Of a DNA stretch of 64,000 bases, positions 1 to 9,645 are shown piece after piece. Position numbers and translations under genes: made by a program. Origin of the DNA: Lysobacterales bacterium (GTDB lineage Bacteria > Pseudomonadota > Gammaproteobacteria > Xanthomonadales > SZUA-5). Under the pieces are notes generated by a model. That model made no database searches and was not told the origin of the DNA. It was given only the letters and a program-made list of their open reading frames with translations. The DNA is taken from assembly GCA_022844165.1 (NCBI GenBank), contig JALHMH010000019.1, positions 1 to 64,000 on the forward strand, written 5' to 3'. Each line of letters opens with the position of its first letter. Position 1 is the first letter of the stretch.

Positions 1-1092
1 CTGGAATGCCAGTTCGCTTTCGATGCGGCGGGCAAGTTGGACTGGTTGGTGCTGCCGACCATCCCGGAAAAGCACCAGTATCCGCAACTGCCGGCGCTAT
101 TCGACCAACCTCTTTCTCGGGCCGACTTCGTTGCGCAGTTGAAGACGTGGGCCAGTGCACGAGCCGAAGAACTCAAGCTCCGGTTTGAGGAACGCATGCG
201 GGTGGTGATCCACGCGCATGTGGCCGCCACCGGAATCGCTGCTGCTGCCCTGGCACTGAGTTACGCCATGCCGGGAAAGAGCCTGACGCTGACGGTGGTG
301 GTGGCCGTGCTGTTGGTGATCGAGCTGATCCTGCTGGGCCTGGGCTGGCGCACGCATCAGCGCCTGCACGACGACAAGAACACCGCCGACTGGGCTACCG
401 CCCGTCTGGCGGCGGAGGTGGCGCGTAGTGCGCACACGCTGGGGCCGGGTAACGACAAAATCTTGGTCGACGGCAAGCCCACCGATGTGCACTTCGCCGG
501 CCAGCACACCCACCTTCAGGCGCTATTCGATTTGCCAATGCCCGAGGATTTCCGCGCACTGGCTCGCACGCTGAACGTGCTGCACCTTGAAGCCACGTTG
601 CCCAACAAAGCCGCCGATTGGCGGCTACTGCGAGACCGCTACGTGCGCGAGCGACTCGACACCACGCTGACCAGGAACCGCGGACAGATTCCGTACTTTG
701 AGAAGGAACTCGCCATCGCCGAACGCATGGTGCACGGCGCCCATCGCGCTTTCAACGTCTTCGTGGGCGCCGCAGTGGCCGCCACCGCCTGCAAGCTGAT
801 CCTGCCTGCTCTCGCGATCAAGCTCAGCCCGCTCGCCGCCACGCTCAGCTGGCTGGCCATCGTGATGCCCGTGCTCGCTGTCGCGGTGATGTCGATCTCC
901 GCCAACCTCGACAAAGACGCCCGCGGCAGCACCTTCCGCGACGTGAAAGATTTCCTGGAGCGCCGGCGCATACTACTCAACGCCGCCGAAACCGAACCCG
1001 AGTTCCTACGCCTGCAAGCCGAGTGTGAGATCAAGCTGCTTAGCGAGACTTTGCACTGGTATTACCGACGGAGATTTGCGAACCCGGCCTGA
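1..1092 (+). CDS. SLATT-like membrane protein, 3' part (5' end outside window)
   Basis: The reading frame is already open at base 1, so the true start lies upstream and any N-terminal domain is missing. The visible part has two hydrophobic hairpins, at about residues 78-120 and 250-300 counted from base 1, each preceded by a charged helix, and it ends in an ETLHWYYRRRF segment. Paired transmembrane hairpins followed by a long helix and an E-x3-W C-terminus resemble SLATT/DUF4231 effector domains, which are often fused to SLOG or TIR-type sensors in conflict systems. The SLATT call comes from the pattern only. A truncated Fic gene follows, which fits an accessory defence-type locus. Confidence 0.45.
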   Translation: MECQFAFDAAGKLDWLVLPTIPEKHQYPQLPALFDQPLSRADFVAQLKTWASARAEELKLRFEERMRVVIHAHVAATGIAAAALALSYAMPGKSLTLTVVVAVLLVIELILLGLGWRTHQRLHDDKNTADWATARLAAEVARSAHTLGPGNDKILVDGKPTDVHFAGQHTHLQALFDLPMPEDFRALARTLNVLHLEATLPNKAADWRLLRDRYVRERLDTTLTRNRGQIPYFEKELAIAERMVHGAHRAFNVFVGAAVAATACKLILPALAIKLSPLAATLSWLAIVMPVLAVAVMSISANLDKDARGSTFRDVKDFLERRRILLNAAETEPEFLRLQAECEIKLLSETLHWYYRRRFANPA

Positions 1093-1260
1093 TCGGCGAT
1101 GCTGGCAGCGCAGCAGCGCCGCGCCAGACCAACCCAACCAGCGCCGACCTGCCCCGCACCCGAACTTCGCAGAGGCCCAGGATGACCAAGCTTGATCAGT
1201 GCCACCACCGCCGATCTGGCCAGCGCGCGGGCTGGTCTGGCCAAGGGATTGGCGATCCAA

Positions 1261-1362
1261 ATCGCGCCACTCGCCACGCGAATCGCGCCAATTCTCACGG
1301 CAATTTGGCGCGATATCGTTGACTTTGGCGCGATTGTGGCGTGATCGTGGCTTATCGCGCCA
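1261..1362. repeat. Cluster of five ATCGCGCCA repeats in both orientations
   Basis: The 9-mer ATCGCGCCA occurs at 1261-1269, 1282-1290 and 1354-1362. Its reverse complement TGGCGCGAT occurs at 1306-1314 and 1326-1334. The second and third copies form a perfect 10-bp stem (1282-1291 with 1305-1314) around a 13-nt loop. The cluster fills the 288-bp gap after the SLATT-like gene and ends about 10 bp before homology to Fic begins, so it marks the truncation point. It may be an operator array, a small mobile repeat or a recombination scar. Confidence 0.7.
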
Positions 1363-1371
1363 CGTGGGTGT

Positions 1372-1839
1372 GCCAAGCGCGTTTCGCGCCTCGGGGCGAA
1401 TGTGCCGCTGATCAAGCACAATCTGGCGCCGCTGTCGTTCGTCGATGTTCCGGAGTTCGAATACCTTGCAGGCACGCTGGCGGTATACGAGCTCAATCGC
1501 GTGGAGCTGCTGCGCGAAGTTTTCGCGTGGGCCTACGAGCGTTCCTGTCAGCGCTACACCGCTATCAAGAACAGCTTGCCCGAGCCCGATCCGCTCCGTT
1601 TGCGCTATCGCGATGCGCTGACGGACATGGTGGCTGGGATGGTTCGCGGGCTCGCACAGATCGAGGATGAGACCATCCGGCGGCTTGCCGTGCCCTTGGT
1701 GGATGCCGACGATTTGGACGCCTTCGTGGCGATAGTGACCAACGAGTTGTATCAGCTCCATGAGGGCAGTTTGGTCCGATATCGCCTGCGGCCAACGGAG
1801 TTTGCCCGATGGGTATGGAGCCGGCAGAGCGCCGGTTGA
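1372..1839 (+). pseudogene. 5'-truncated Fic family protein (C-terminal fragment)
   Basis: From about 1372 the frame reads AKRVSRLGANVPLIKHNL and continues through PLSFVDVPE, VYELNRVELLREVF and WAYERSCQRY to a stop at 1837-1839. From memory this matches the C-terminal region of one subfamily of Fic/Fido proteins. The Fido catalytic core (HxFx(D/E)GNGR) is absent. A stop codon at 1342-1344 closes the frame upstream, and there is no ribosome binding site. It is therefore a remnant of an AMP-transferase-type gene whose 5' part was lost at the repeat cluster. A short expressed domain is possible but unlikely. Confidence 0.6.
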
Positions 1840-1988
1840 TCAGGTGCCGTCGCTTGAGCACAAACAGTCGAGCCCATGATGCGACTGATGTTGCGTTAAC
1901 ACCTGGGTCCCCTTCCCGATCGGCATGGCCCGTTTGCCGATCCGTTTGCGCGTTGAGTGTTTACCGACAGATCAAAGGAAGGAGCAAC

Positions 1989-2258
1989 ATGAACAAGTTG
2001 TGGCTGTTCATCGTATCGGCCTCGTGGGCTGTGAGCATGACGACGCAGGCTGCGGCCTCGGGTCCGACGGCAGCGGGCGCCACGCCGTCGGCCGAGAACG
2101 CCCGTGTCGCCGTCGTGACGGGATGCGATGGTCCGGATGGGTTTCGCCTGATCGTGCTCGATTCGGGCGCGACGATGCTTCTCCCGTGTTCCGGAGACGC
2201 ACCGCAGTCGGGGACGAACAACTCAATGGTGGATGATCTGAACGCTTTGATACGCTGA
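1989..2258 (+). CDS. Small secreted hypothetical protein
   Basis: The ATG at 1989 follows a strong AAGGAAGGAG Shine-Dalgarno sequence at 1976-1984, which fixes the start although the frame is open further upstream. The 89-residue product begins with MNKLWLFIVSASWAVSM and a TQAAA stretch that looks like a signal peptide with cleavage near residue 23. The mature part is short, has two cysteines (GCDG and LPCSG) that could form a disulfide, and matches no family I recognise. It stands alone between the Fic remnant and the convergent Uma2 gene. Export to the periplasm is inferred. Confidence 0.6.
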   Translation: MNKLWLFIVSASWAVSMTTQAAASGPTAAGATPSAENARVAVVTGCDGPDGFRLIVLDSGATMLLPCSGDAPQSGTNNSMVDDLNALIR

Positions 2259-2291
2259 CTGTCTGCAAATGACGTCCGGTGCGTTTGGACG

Positions 2292-2861
2292 TTACCGCGC
2301 ATCGTCGAACGCGATGCGTTCGTAGATGTCGCTGAGCGCGAGGGTGGTTTCGGGGCACGGCAGGGAAACGTGGTCTTCCCATTGGCTATAGGTGGTGAAC
2401 TGCCAAACGCTGCCGGCGCGGCGATAAAGATCGACCCGCAGTTGGTCCTGGCTGACCAGCAAATAGGCTTCGAGCGTGGGAATGCGCTGGTAGTTGTAGA
2501 GCTTTTCGCCGCGATCGATGCGTTCGGTGCTATCCGACAGCACTTCTACGACCAGACAGGGCCGTGATTTCAGATTAGGATCGCGGTCGTCCGGGTCGCA
2601 GCAGACCATTACATCCGGGTAATAGATCACCTCGTCGATGTGCACGCGCACATCGGCAATGAACGCCTCGCACGGTCCGGTACGGCTGGCCTGGTGCAAT
2701 CGGGCGCCGATATTGAGGGAAATGCGGTTGTGCCGCACGCTCGCGCCGGCCATGGCAAACGCTTGCCCGGCGGCGAATTCGTGTTTGATCAGACTTTGTT
2801 CCTCAAACGCCAGGTACTCGGCAACCGACATCAAGGGCTGAACTTTCGCAAGTGCGGACAT
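2292..2861 (-). CDS. Uma2 family endonuclease-like protein (DUF820)
   Basis: The N-terminal LMSVAEYLAFEEQ, the FAMAGAS segment, VHIDEVIYYPDVMV and LVVEVLSDSTERIDRGEKL are the landmarks of the Uma2/DUF820 family, a PD-(D/E)xK restriction-endonuclease fold. The motif residues are the Asp in YPDVMV and the Glu of VVEVLS. Physiological roles of the family are largely unknown. The ATG at 2861 is preferred over a TTG two codons upstream because a GAGGG sequence lies 7 nt before it. At about 189 residues it has full family length. It converges on the small secreted gene at 1989-2258. Confidence 0.85.
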   Translation of the reverse strand: MSALAKVQPLMSVAEYLAFEEQSLIKHEFAAGQAFAMAGASVRHNRISLNIGARLHQASRTGPCEAFIADVRVHIDEVIYYPDVMVCCDPDDRDPNLKSRPCLVVEVLSDSTERIDRGEKLYNYQRIPTLEAYLLVSQDQLRVDLYRRAGSVWQFTTYSQWEDHVSLPCPETTLALSDIYERIAFDDAR

Positions 2862-2929
2862 CGGCAAACCCTCGCTCGCTTTTGCCTGGATGATAGCTCA
2901 GGCCCCCGGTACCAGTCGTCGTAAGCTGG

Positions 2930-3121
2930 CTATCGTCTGCGAACCGCGCACTCGCGGCGGGTCCGTTTCAAGCGCATGAAACCCTGCAACATCCCTGGTT
3001 CGCACGACCACTCAACAGACCAGCCCAACCCCTGCACGGCATCCGCCACCTGCTCTATCGGCAGCGCGGTGATTTTCTCGGCCAGCGGATAACGCCGGTT
3101 GCCGCGATACACCACGAACAA
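2930..3121 (-). CDS. Possible small hypothetical protein
   Basis: A 63-residue frame begins at a TTG codon (MFVVYRGNRRYPLAEK) with no clear ribosome binding site. It lies between a DUF4124 gene and the Uma2 gene on the same strand. The composition is plausible for a small basic cytoplasmic protein, with an amphipathic VADAVQGLGW helix, but there is no recognisable domain. It could be the tail of a decayed gene or a chance frame. Confidence 0.3.
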   Translation of the reverse strand: MFVVYRGNRRYPLAEKITALPIEQVADAVQGLGWSVEWSCEPGMLQGFMRLKRTRRECAVRRR

Positions 3122-3163
3122 CTGGCGAGGTCTGGAGATGATCGGTCACGCCGAGATTGGCGC

Positions 3164-3889
3164 CTAACGCGATGCCTCAATACCCGGAATACAACCGCCG
3201 TCGTCGTGGATGGCCAGATCGAATGCGGTACTGGCAGGCACCTTGCGTTCGCGCAGGCGCACGAAGCGTTGTTTGCATTCCAGCGGGCAGCACACCTCGG
3301 CGTCGCGCCACGGTTCGCGCAGGCTGCAACTGGGCATTTTCATCACGCAGGTATCGAAGACCGCCAGCTCGTCTTGCATGCAGGCTTGCACGCCGCCGAC
3401 ACAGCGTCCGCGCAGTGCGATGGGCGTCTCGGGATCGTTCATCAGTTTGACGAAACCTCGCTTCACGACTCGGCGCTCGCCGTTTCGGGCCAGGATGCCC
3501 TGGATACGATCGCCCACTTTGCGCGAGCCGCAAAGGTGCAGGGTGTCGTCTTTGCTCATGCGCCACATCGGCGTGTCGATCATGCCTTCGGCGTGCAGAT
3601 CGCTAAGCAGCGCATCGACCTCGATCTTCTGCACGTCGTTGAGCGCCACGTCCGCGTTTGCCTGGAAGACATCGAACGCCAGCCAGAGACGGGCAGGTGC
3701 ATCGCACCATCGCTCTTCAGGCTCGCCGGATTCCGTCGCTTCGGGCGGCGTTTCAGCAACTGGTTCGGGATTGCCACAAGGTTCGTCGCTGAACACGATC
3801 GTGCCATCCGGGCTCTTGCAACGGTGCACGGTGTCCTGCGCTAACAGGGGCAGCGCGAAAAACAGGCAAAGCGCTAGGCAGTACTTCAT
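3164..3889 (-). CDS. DUF4124 domain-containing secreted protein
   Basis: The start at 3889 gives MKYCLALCLFFALPLLAQ, a clear signal peptide; longer in-frame forms would bury it. Directly after cleavage comes VHRCKSPDGTIVFSDEPCG, the short beta-rich DUF4124 module common in periplasmic gammaproteobacterial proteins. The remaining 180 or so residues are rich in cysteines (CGSRK, GRCVGGVQAC, CVMKMPSC, EVCCPLECKQ), which suggests several disulfides in the periplasm. I do not recognise the C-terminal part. Length 241 residues. No operon partner is evident. Confidence 0.7.
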   Translation of the reverse strand: MKYCLALCLFFALPLLAQDTVHRCKSPDGTIVFSDEPCGNPEPVAETPPEATESGEPEERWCDAPARLWLAFDVFQANADVALNDVQKIEVDALLSDLHAEGMIDTPMWRMSKDDTLHLCGSRKVGDRIQGILARNGERRVVKRGFVKLMNDPETPIALRGRCVGGVQACMQDELAVFDTCVMKMPSCSLREPWRDAEVCCPLECKQRFVRLRERKVPASTAFDLAIHDDGGCIPGIEASR

Positions 3890-4146
3890 GACGGCTCGCT
3901 GGCGTTTGGTGAATTGAGCATAGCGGGAACAAATCGAAAAGAACGAGCGCCAAGTTGGGCGCGAAGCAGCGGCGAAGCAGATCGCGCAAGCGGACTGGGA
4001 TTTTCGTCGAGCGCATCCGATGCCCTGTCCAGATCGCTTAACTGGGGTTCTTCGGATCACGACAATGCCAACCTGTTCTTTGAAGTCTGGAAATGCGGGC
4101 TGCGGTTCGCGTGCGACAATGCCAAGCGTCGAATTGGGACAAGACT

Positions 4147-4773
4147 ATGACTCAGGTTCAAACACTGACACCACAAAAGGGTTGGGCGCTCACCGCTGCG
4201 GTCATGGCATTGCTGATTTGGTCGGGCGTCGGGCCAGAAGATCGGCTGACGTGGTTGATGGAAGTGATCTGGGTCCTCGTCGGCGTGCCGTTGTTGATCG
4301 CCACTTACCAGCGCTATCCCTTAACGCGATTGTTGTACGTGTTGATCGCGCTGCATTGCGCCTTGCTCATCGTCGGCGGTCACTACACTTATGCCAAAGT
4401 GCCGCTCGGAATGTGGGTGCAGGATGCCTTCGATCTGACGCGCAATCACTATGATCGTCTTGGCCATTTCGCGCAGGGTTTTGTGCCGGCCATCCTCGCT
4501 CGCGAGCTGTTGCTGCGGAACACAGCGCTGAAGCCCGGTGGCTGGTTGTTTTACCTGGTGGTTGCCGCGGCGCTGTCGTTCAGTGCATTTTTCGAGATGA
4601 TCGAATGGTGGGCGGCGCTGGTTTGGGGCGCCGACGCCGATGCATTTCTCGCCACGCAGGGCGATGTCTGGGATACGCAGTGGGACATGTTCATGGCGAT
4701 GGTGGGCGCCGTGCTCGCGCAGCTCATGCTCGCGCGTTGGCACGATCGACAGCTATTCGCGCTTGGCAAGTAA
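4147..4773 (+). CDS. DUF2238 (YjdF-like) inner membrane protein
   Basis: A 208-residue polytopic protein with about six membrane segments. The conserved block DLTRNHYDRLGHFAQGFVPA, the FFEMIEWWAALVWG motif and the DTQWDMFMA motif mark the DUF2238/YjdF family. Its conserved acidic and His residues sit in membrane-proximal loops, and its function is unknown. The ATG at 4147 lies just before MTQVQTLTPQKGW and gives the usual family length. The 3' end overlaps the convergent cyclic-nucleotide-binding gene by 21 bp, so the two transcripts are complementary at their ends. Confidence 0.85.
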   Translation: MTQVQTLTPQKGWALTAAVMALLIWSGVGPEDRLTWLMEVIWVLVGVPLLIATYQRYPLTRLLYVLIALHCALLIVGGHYTYAKVPLGMWVQDAFDLTRNHYDRLGHFAQGFVPAILARELLLRNTALKPGGWLFYLVVAAALSFSAFFEMIEWWAALVWGADADAFLATQGDVWDTQWDMFMAMVGAVLAQLMLARWHDRQLFALGK

Positions 4774-5598
4774 CTTCTCCAGGCGCACGAATCGCTCCAG
4801 CATCTGCGCGTGGATTTGATCGGTCTTTTCGTGCAGGTGCGCGATCTCGAGCTCCGCTTTCACGTTGACTTCGTACTCGATATCTGAGCGCAAACGATCT
4901 TTCTCTGCTTGTCGTTGCTGCGAAATCAGCACAAAACACGACAAGAAAATTGCCTCCAGGGAGACGATCATCGTCAACAGCCCAAACGGATACGGATCGA
5001 AGTGCCGTATCCCCAAGTTGAAGGTATTGATGCAGATCCAGGTGATGAACCAGGAGGCGTTGATCAACAGAAACGGCAGGCTGCCGCTGAACCACGCGAT
5101 CCAATCGGACAGGCGCTGAAACACCGTCAGGTTTTCGTTGGCTTCTTCGTTGGCGTTTCGCGACACACGCGTGCGCAACAGCTCGTCGGCCTTGCGCGTC
5201 ATATGTCCCATGGCCGCCAGCAGGCCCAGCGCCGCGTCCGGTGTCTTGCGGAACAGCGTCAGCAAATCGCCGCGGTCAAGCTCCAGCAATTCCGTGTCGC
5301 TCAGCGCGCAGGCCGTGGCGGTGCGCGGGCCCATATCGAGTAACGCCAGTTCGCCAAACACCTGGCCCGGCACGGCAATCGTCAGCACAATCTTCTGCCC
5401 GGCGGTGTCCTTGATGTAGAGCTCAACTTCACCACTCTTGACGATGAACAGCGAGTCGCCCGGTTCGCCGGTCTTGAACAGTGTGTCGCCGGCGGCCAGT
5501 GAACGCAGATCGATGACCTCTGCGAGCTTGGAGCGGTCATCTGCGTCGAGGTGTTCGAAGAGGCTGACGCCGGAGAGAAGTTCGGGAGTGCAGGGCAT
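4753..5598 (-). CDS. Cyclic nucleotide-binding domain plus DUF1003 membrane protein
   Basis: Residues about 8-125 form a cNMP-binding domain: SLFIVKSGEVELYI, then the phosphate-binding-cassette region VFGELALLDMGPRTATA. This is followed by a DUF1003 domain (about 150-260) with two transmembrane helices (SLPFLLINASWFITWI and FGLLTMIVSLEAIFLSCFVL) and the typical RQAEKDRLRSDIEYEVNVKAELEI coil. The C-terminus is a coiled coil ending in LLAKRE. The likely role is a membrane protein gated or regulated by a nucleotide; the ligand cannot be told from sequence. It overlaps the DUF2238 gene tail to tail. Confidence 0.85.
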   Translation of the reverse strand: MPCTPELLSGVSLFEHLDADDRSKLAEVIDLRSLAAGDTLFKTGEPGDSLFIVKSGEVELYIKDTAGQKIVLTIAVPGQVFGELALLDMGPRTATACALSDTELLELDRGDLLTLFRKTPDAALGLLAAMGHMTRKADELLRTRVSRNANEEANENLTVFQRLSDWIAWFSGSLPFLLINASWFITWICINTFNLGIRHFDPYPFGLLTMIVSLEAIFLSCFVLISQQRQAEKDRLRSDIEYEVNVKAELEIAHLHEKTDQIHAQMLERFVRLEKLLAKRE

Positions 5599-5613
5599 TT
5601 GTCTGGTGATCGG

Positions 5614-6171
5614 CTATGGAGTTTCTGATGGGGAGTTGCTCGGCTGATGCGCCAGCTTGTTGATGGCTTTCTCGAACTCCATCAACGCTTGTTGGTTGGC
5701 GAACACGCGAAGCGGGACGGCGAAGATTCCCAACGACTGCAACTGGATCACTGCATCCTCTTTTGCAACCAGGAATCGGCGAATTTCAGTATCCGGAAAA
5801 CTCGCGGAGCTCTTGCTTGTGGTCATGATCAGATGCGTGTCGTTCACGCTCAGGTGGTTCGACGATGGGAACGGGCCGAAGCGATCGACCATCGCGTTGA
5901 ATGCAAAACGCCGTGTCCGCCAATGTTCCCATCCGATCACGACCGCAACAGACGAAAAACCGCCAATCGCGAATAGGAGATTCACCTCGTCCCAACTGGG
6001 CATCGAGCCGATCTCCCTGAGCACGCCCATCATCCCGAAACCGATGAATAGCCAAAGGACCACGTTCGGCAGCATCTGGTCAAGCCACGTCCGCTGTATC
6101 GCATCGAATTCGCGGGCAAGCCGCAAACAACGCGCCACATCCTCGCGTGTCAGCTGATAGCGAAGTTCCAT
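5614..6171 (-). CDS. YcxB-like membrane protein
   Basis: The N-terminus MELRYQLTREDVARCLR and two hydrophobic segments (about 34-54 and 66-84) are followed by a soluble C-terminal half with LIMTTSKSSASFPDTEIRRFLVAKEDAVIQLQ. This layout matches the YcxB-like family (two membrane helices followed by a PH-like fold). The ATG at 6171 has a GGGGGAG ribosome binding site just upstream. Length 185 residues; function unknown. It lies 15 bp upstream of the cNMP/DUF1003 gene on the same strand, so the two are probably co-transcribed. Confidence 0.6.
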   Translation of the reverse strand: MELRYQLTREDVARCLRLAREFDAIQRTWLDQMLPNVVLWLFIGFGMMGVLREIGSMPSWDEVNLLFAIGGFSSVAVVIGWEHWRTRRFAFNAMVDRFGPFPSSNHLSVNDTHLIMTTSKSSASFPDTEIRRFLVAKEDAVIQLQSLGIFAVPLRVFANQQALMEFEKAINKLAHQPSNSPSETP

Positions 6172-6214
6172 TTTCTCCCCCCATGGAACCTGTGATCGAA
6201 CAACCGAGTCCGTT

Positions 6215-7249
6215 TCAGCCCCATGAACACACGACTTTGCCGCACGTCCCCGCTTCCATCAAGTCGAAGCCGCGTTGAAAGTCGTCGATGTGGATTTGGT
6301 GGGTCAGCACTTTTTGCAGCGGGAAACCGGTGAGCACCATCTGTGTCATCTTGTACCAGGTCTCGTACATGCGCCGGCCGTAGATGCCGTGCAGCGTGAG
6401 CCCCTTGAAGATCACCTTGTCCCAGTCGATGCCTGCGCCTTTGGGCAGTATCCCCAATAGCGCAATTTTGCCGCCGTGGTACATACAATCGAGCATGTCC
6501 TCAAACGCGCGCTGATTGCCGCTCATCTCCAGGCCGACATCGAAGCCTTCCATGTGCAAATCGCTCATCACATCCTTAACCGACTGTTTGGCGACATTGA
6601 CCACGCGGGTCGCGCCCATATCGGCCGCCAGTTTCAATCGAAAGTCGTTGACGTCGGTCACCACGACATTGCGCGCACCGATGTGTTTACAGATGCCAGC
6701 AGCGATGATGCCGATCGGACCTGCGCCGGTGATCAGCACGTCTTCGCCGATCACGTCGAATTCCAGCGCGCAGTGTGCCGCGTTGCCGTAGGGATCGAAA
6801 AACGCGGCCAGTTCCGAGGGAATCTGGTCCGGTATTGGCCATAAGTTCGACGCCGGCATCGCGATGTACTCGGCGAACGCGCCGTGGCGGTTGACGCCGA
6901 TGCCGATGGTGTACGGACACAAGTGTTGTTTGCCGGCTCGGCAATTGCGGCAAACGCCGCACACGATATGACCTTCGGCCGACACGCGCTGCCCGATCTG
7001 ATATCCGCGCACGCCATTGCCCATCTCGACAATGCGGCCAACGAATTCGTGGCCGATCACCAGGCCCGGTTTGATGGTGCGCTGGCTCCACTCATCCCAT
7101 TTGTAGATGTGCAAGTCCGTGCCGCAGATTGCGGTCTTTTCGAGTTTGACCAGCACATCGTTTGGGCCGATGTCTGGCAACGGCACCTCTTCCATCCAAA
7201 TGCCCTTACCCGCTTCGCGCTTGACCAGCGCCTTCATCATCTTGCCCAT
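6215..7249 (-). CDS. tdh: L-threonine 3-dehydrogenase
   Basis: NAD-dependent oxidation of L-threonine to 2-amino-3-ketobutyrate. The medium-chain zinc dehydrogenase fold is clear: catalytic zinc region [19 protein letters not shown] and GHEFVG, the structural zinc cysteines [18 protein letters not shown] motif GAGPIGI, and Tdh-specific EMSGNQRAF and [13 protein letters not shown]. The start [12 protein letters not shown] at 7249 is chosen because GGAGGA lies just before it. Length 344 residues, as for E. coli Tdh (341). The usual partner kbl is not next to it. It is divergent from the bkd operon across a 149-bp spacer. Confidence 0.95.
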   Translation of the reverse strand: MGKMMKALVKREAGKGIWMEEVPLPDIGPNDVLVKLEKTAICGTDLHIYKWDEWSQRTIKPGLVIGHEFVGRIVEMGNGVRGYQIGQRVSAEGHIVCGVCRNCRAGKQHLCPYTIGIGVNRHGAFAEYIAMPASNLWPIPDQIPSELAAFFDPYGNAAHCALEFDVIGEDVLITGAGPIGIIAAGICKHIGARNVVVTDVNDFRLKLAADMGATRVVNVAKQSVKDVMSDLHMEGFDVGLEMSGNQRAFEDMLDCMYHGGKIALLGILPKGAGIDWDKVIFKGLTLHGIYGRRMYETWYKMTQMVLTGFPLQKVLTHQIHIDDFQRGFDLMEAGTCGKVVCSWG

Positions 7250-7350
7250 GACATCCTCCATTGCCGTGGCGCAAGCATAGCGATTCGTTTGTTACCCGGA
7301 TGAGAGTCGCACACCTTTAGCGTGACCTCGCTATGATCTTCGCCACCTGA

Positions 7351-8628
<1,278 letters not shown>

Positions 8629-8630
8629 CG

Positions 8631-9644
8631 ATGGCCACGATGAACATGATTCAGGCCATCAATTCGGCGATGGATGTGATGCTCGAACGCGATCGAGGCA
8701 CGGTCGTATTCGGCGAGGATGTGGGCTATTTCGGTGGCGTGTTCCGCTGCACGGCGGGTTTGCAGAAAAAGTACGGCAAAGAGCGTGTGTTCGATGCGCC
8801 GATCGCCGAGGGCGGCATTCTGGCGACCGCGATTGGCATGGGCGTGTATGGGTTGCGCCCGGTCGTTGAGATTCAGTTTGCCGACTACATCTATCCAGCC
8901 TTCGATCAATTGGTCTCCGAGGCAGCGCGATTACGCTATCGCTCGGGCGGCGAATTCTGGGCGCCCATTACCGTGCGCTCGCCCTGCGGCGGCGGCATTT
9001 TTGGCGGCCAGACGCATAGCCAGAGCCCGGAGGCGGTGTTTACGCACGTGTGCGGTTTGAAGACCGTGATTCCATCCAATCCCGTCGACGCCAAGGGTTT
9101 GCTGATTGCGGCCATCGAGGACGACGATCCGGTGGTGTTCTTCGAACCCAAGCGCATCTACAACGGGCCGTTTGAGGGTTACCACGATCGGCCTCTGGTG
9201 CCGTGGTCGAAACATCCTTTGGGCGAGGTGCCAGACGGTTACTACCGCATCGAACTCGGCAAGGCGGCGATTGTCAGAGAAGGCGCCGCGGTGACGGTGC
9301 TGGCGTACGGTACGATGGTGCACGTCGCTCAGGCCGGTGCGGCGGAGGCCGGTGTCGATGCCGAGATCATCGATTTACGCACCCTGGTGCCGCTGGATAT
9401 CGATTGCATCGTCGCGTCAGTCAAGAAGACGGGGCGTTGCGTCATCGTACACGAAGCGACAAAAACCAGCGGTTTCGGCGCCGAGCTGATGGCACAAGTT
9501 CAAGAGTTGTGCTTCGCGCATCTGGAAGCGCCGATCGTGCGCGTCACCGGCTGGGACACACCTTATCCGCATGCGTTCGAGTGGGAGTATTTCCCAGGCC
9601 CCGATCGCGTCAAGCGCGCGCTCCTAAAAGTGATGGAGGGTTGA
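8631..9644 (+). CDS. bkdA2: Branched-chain 2-oxoacid dehydrogenase E1 beta subunit
   Basis: A transketolase-like E1 beta of 337 residues with MNMIQAINSAMDVMLERD, the VVFGEDVGYFGGVFRCTAGL block that contributes to the active-site tunnel, FDAPIAEGGILATAIGMG, and the C-terminal transketolase domain (IDLRTLVPLD, VIVHEATKTSGFGAEL). With BkdA1 it forms the alpha2beta2 decarboxylase. It sits 2 bp after bkdA1 and 1 bp before the E2 gene, so the subunits are translated together. Confidence 0.93.
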   Translation: MATMNMIQAINSAMDVMLERDRGTVVFGEDVGYFGGVFRCTAGLQKKYGKERVFDAPIAEGGILATAIGMGVYGLRPVVEIQFADYIYPAFDQLVSEAARLRYRSGGEFWAPITVRSPCGGGIFGGQTHSQSPEAVFTHVCGLKTVIPSNPVDAKGLLIAAIEDDDPVVFFEPKRIYNGPFEGYHDRPLVPWSKHPLGEVPDGYYRIELGKAAIVREGAAVTVLAYGTMVHVAQAGAAEAGVDAEIIDLRTLVPLDIDCIVASVKKTGRCVIVHEATKTSGFGAELMAQVQELCFAHLEAPIVRVTGWDTPYPHAFEWEYFPGPDRVKRALLKVMEG

Positions 9645-9645
9645 T

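Noticed and set aside
1261..1362. CRISPR-like array
   Set aside because: Repeat units are only 9 bp, occur in both orientations and have irregular spacing; no cas genes are present.
3206..3844. 212- and 235-codon plus-strand frames opposite the DUF4124 gene
   Set aside because: The minus-strand gene has a signal peptide and a domain match; the plus frames have neither.
4753..5598. Crp/Fnr-type transcription factor
   Set aside because: The cNMP domain is followed by transmembrane DUF1003 rather than a helix-turn-helix.
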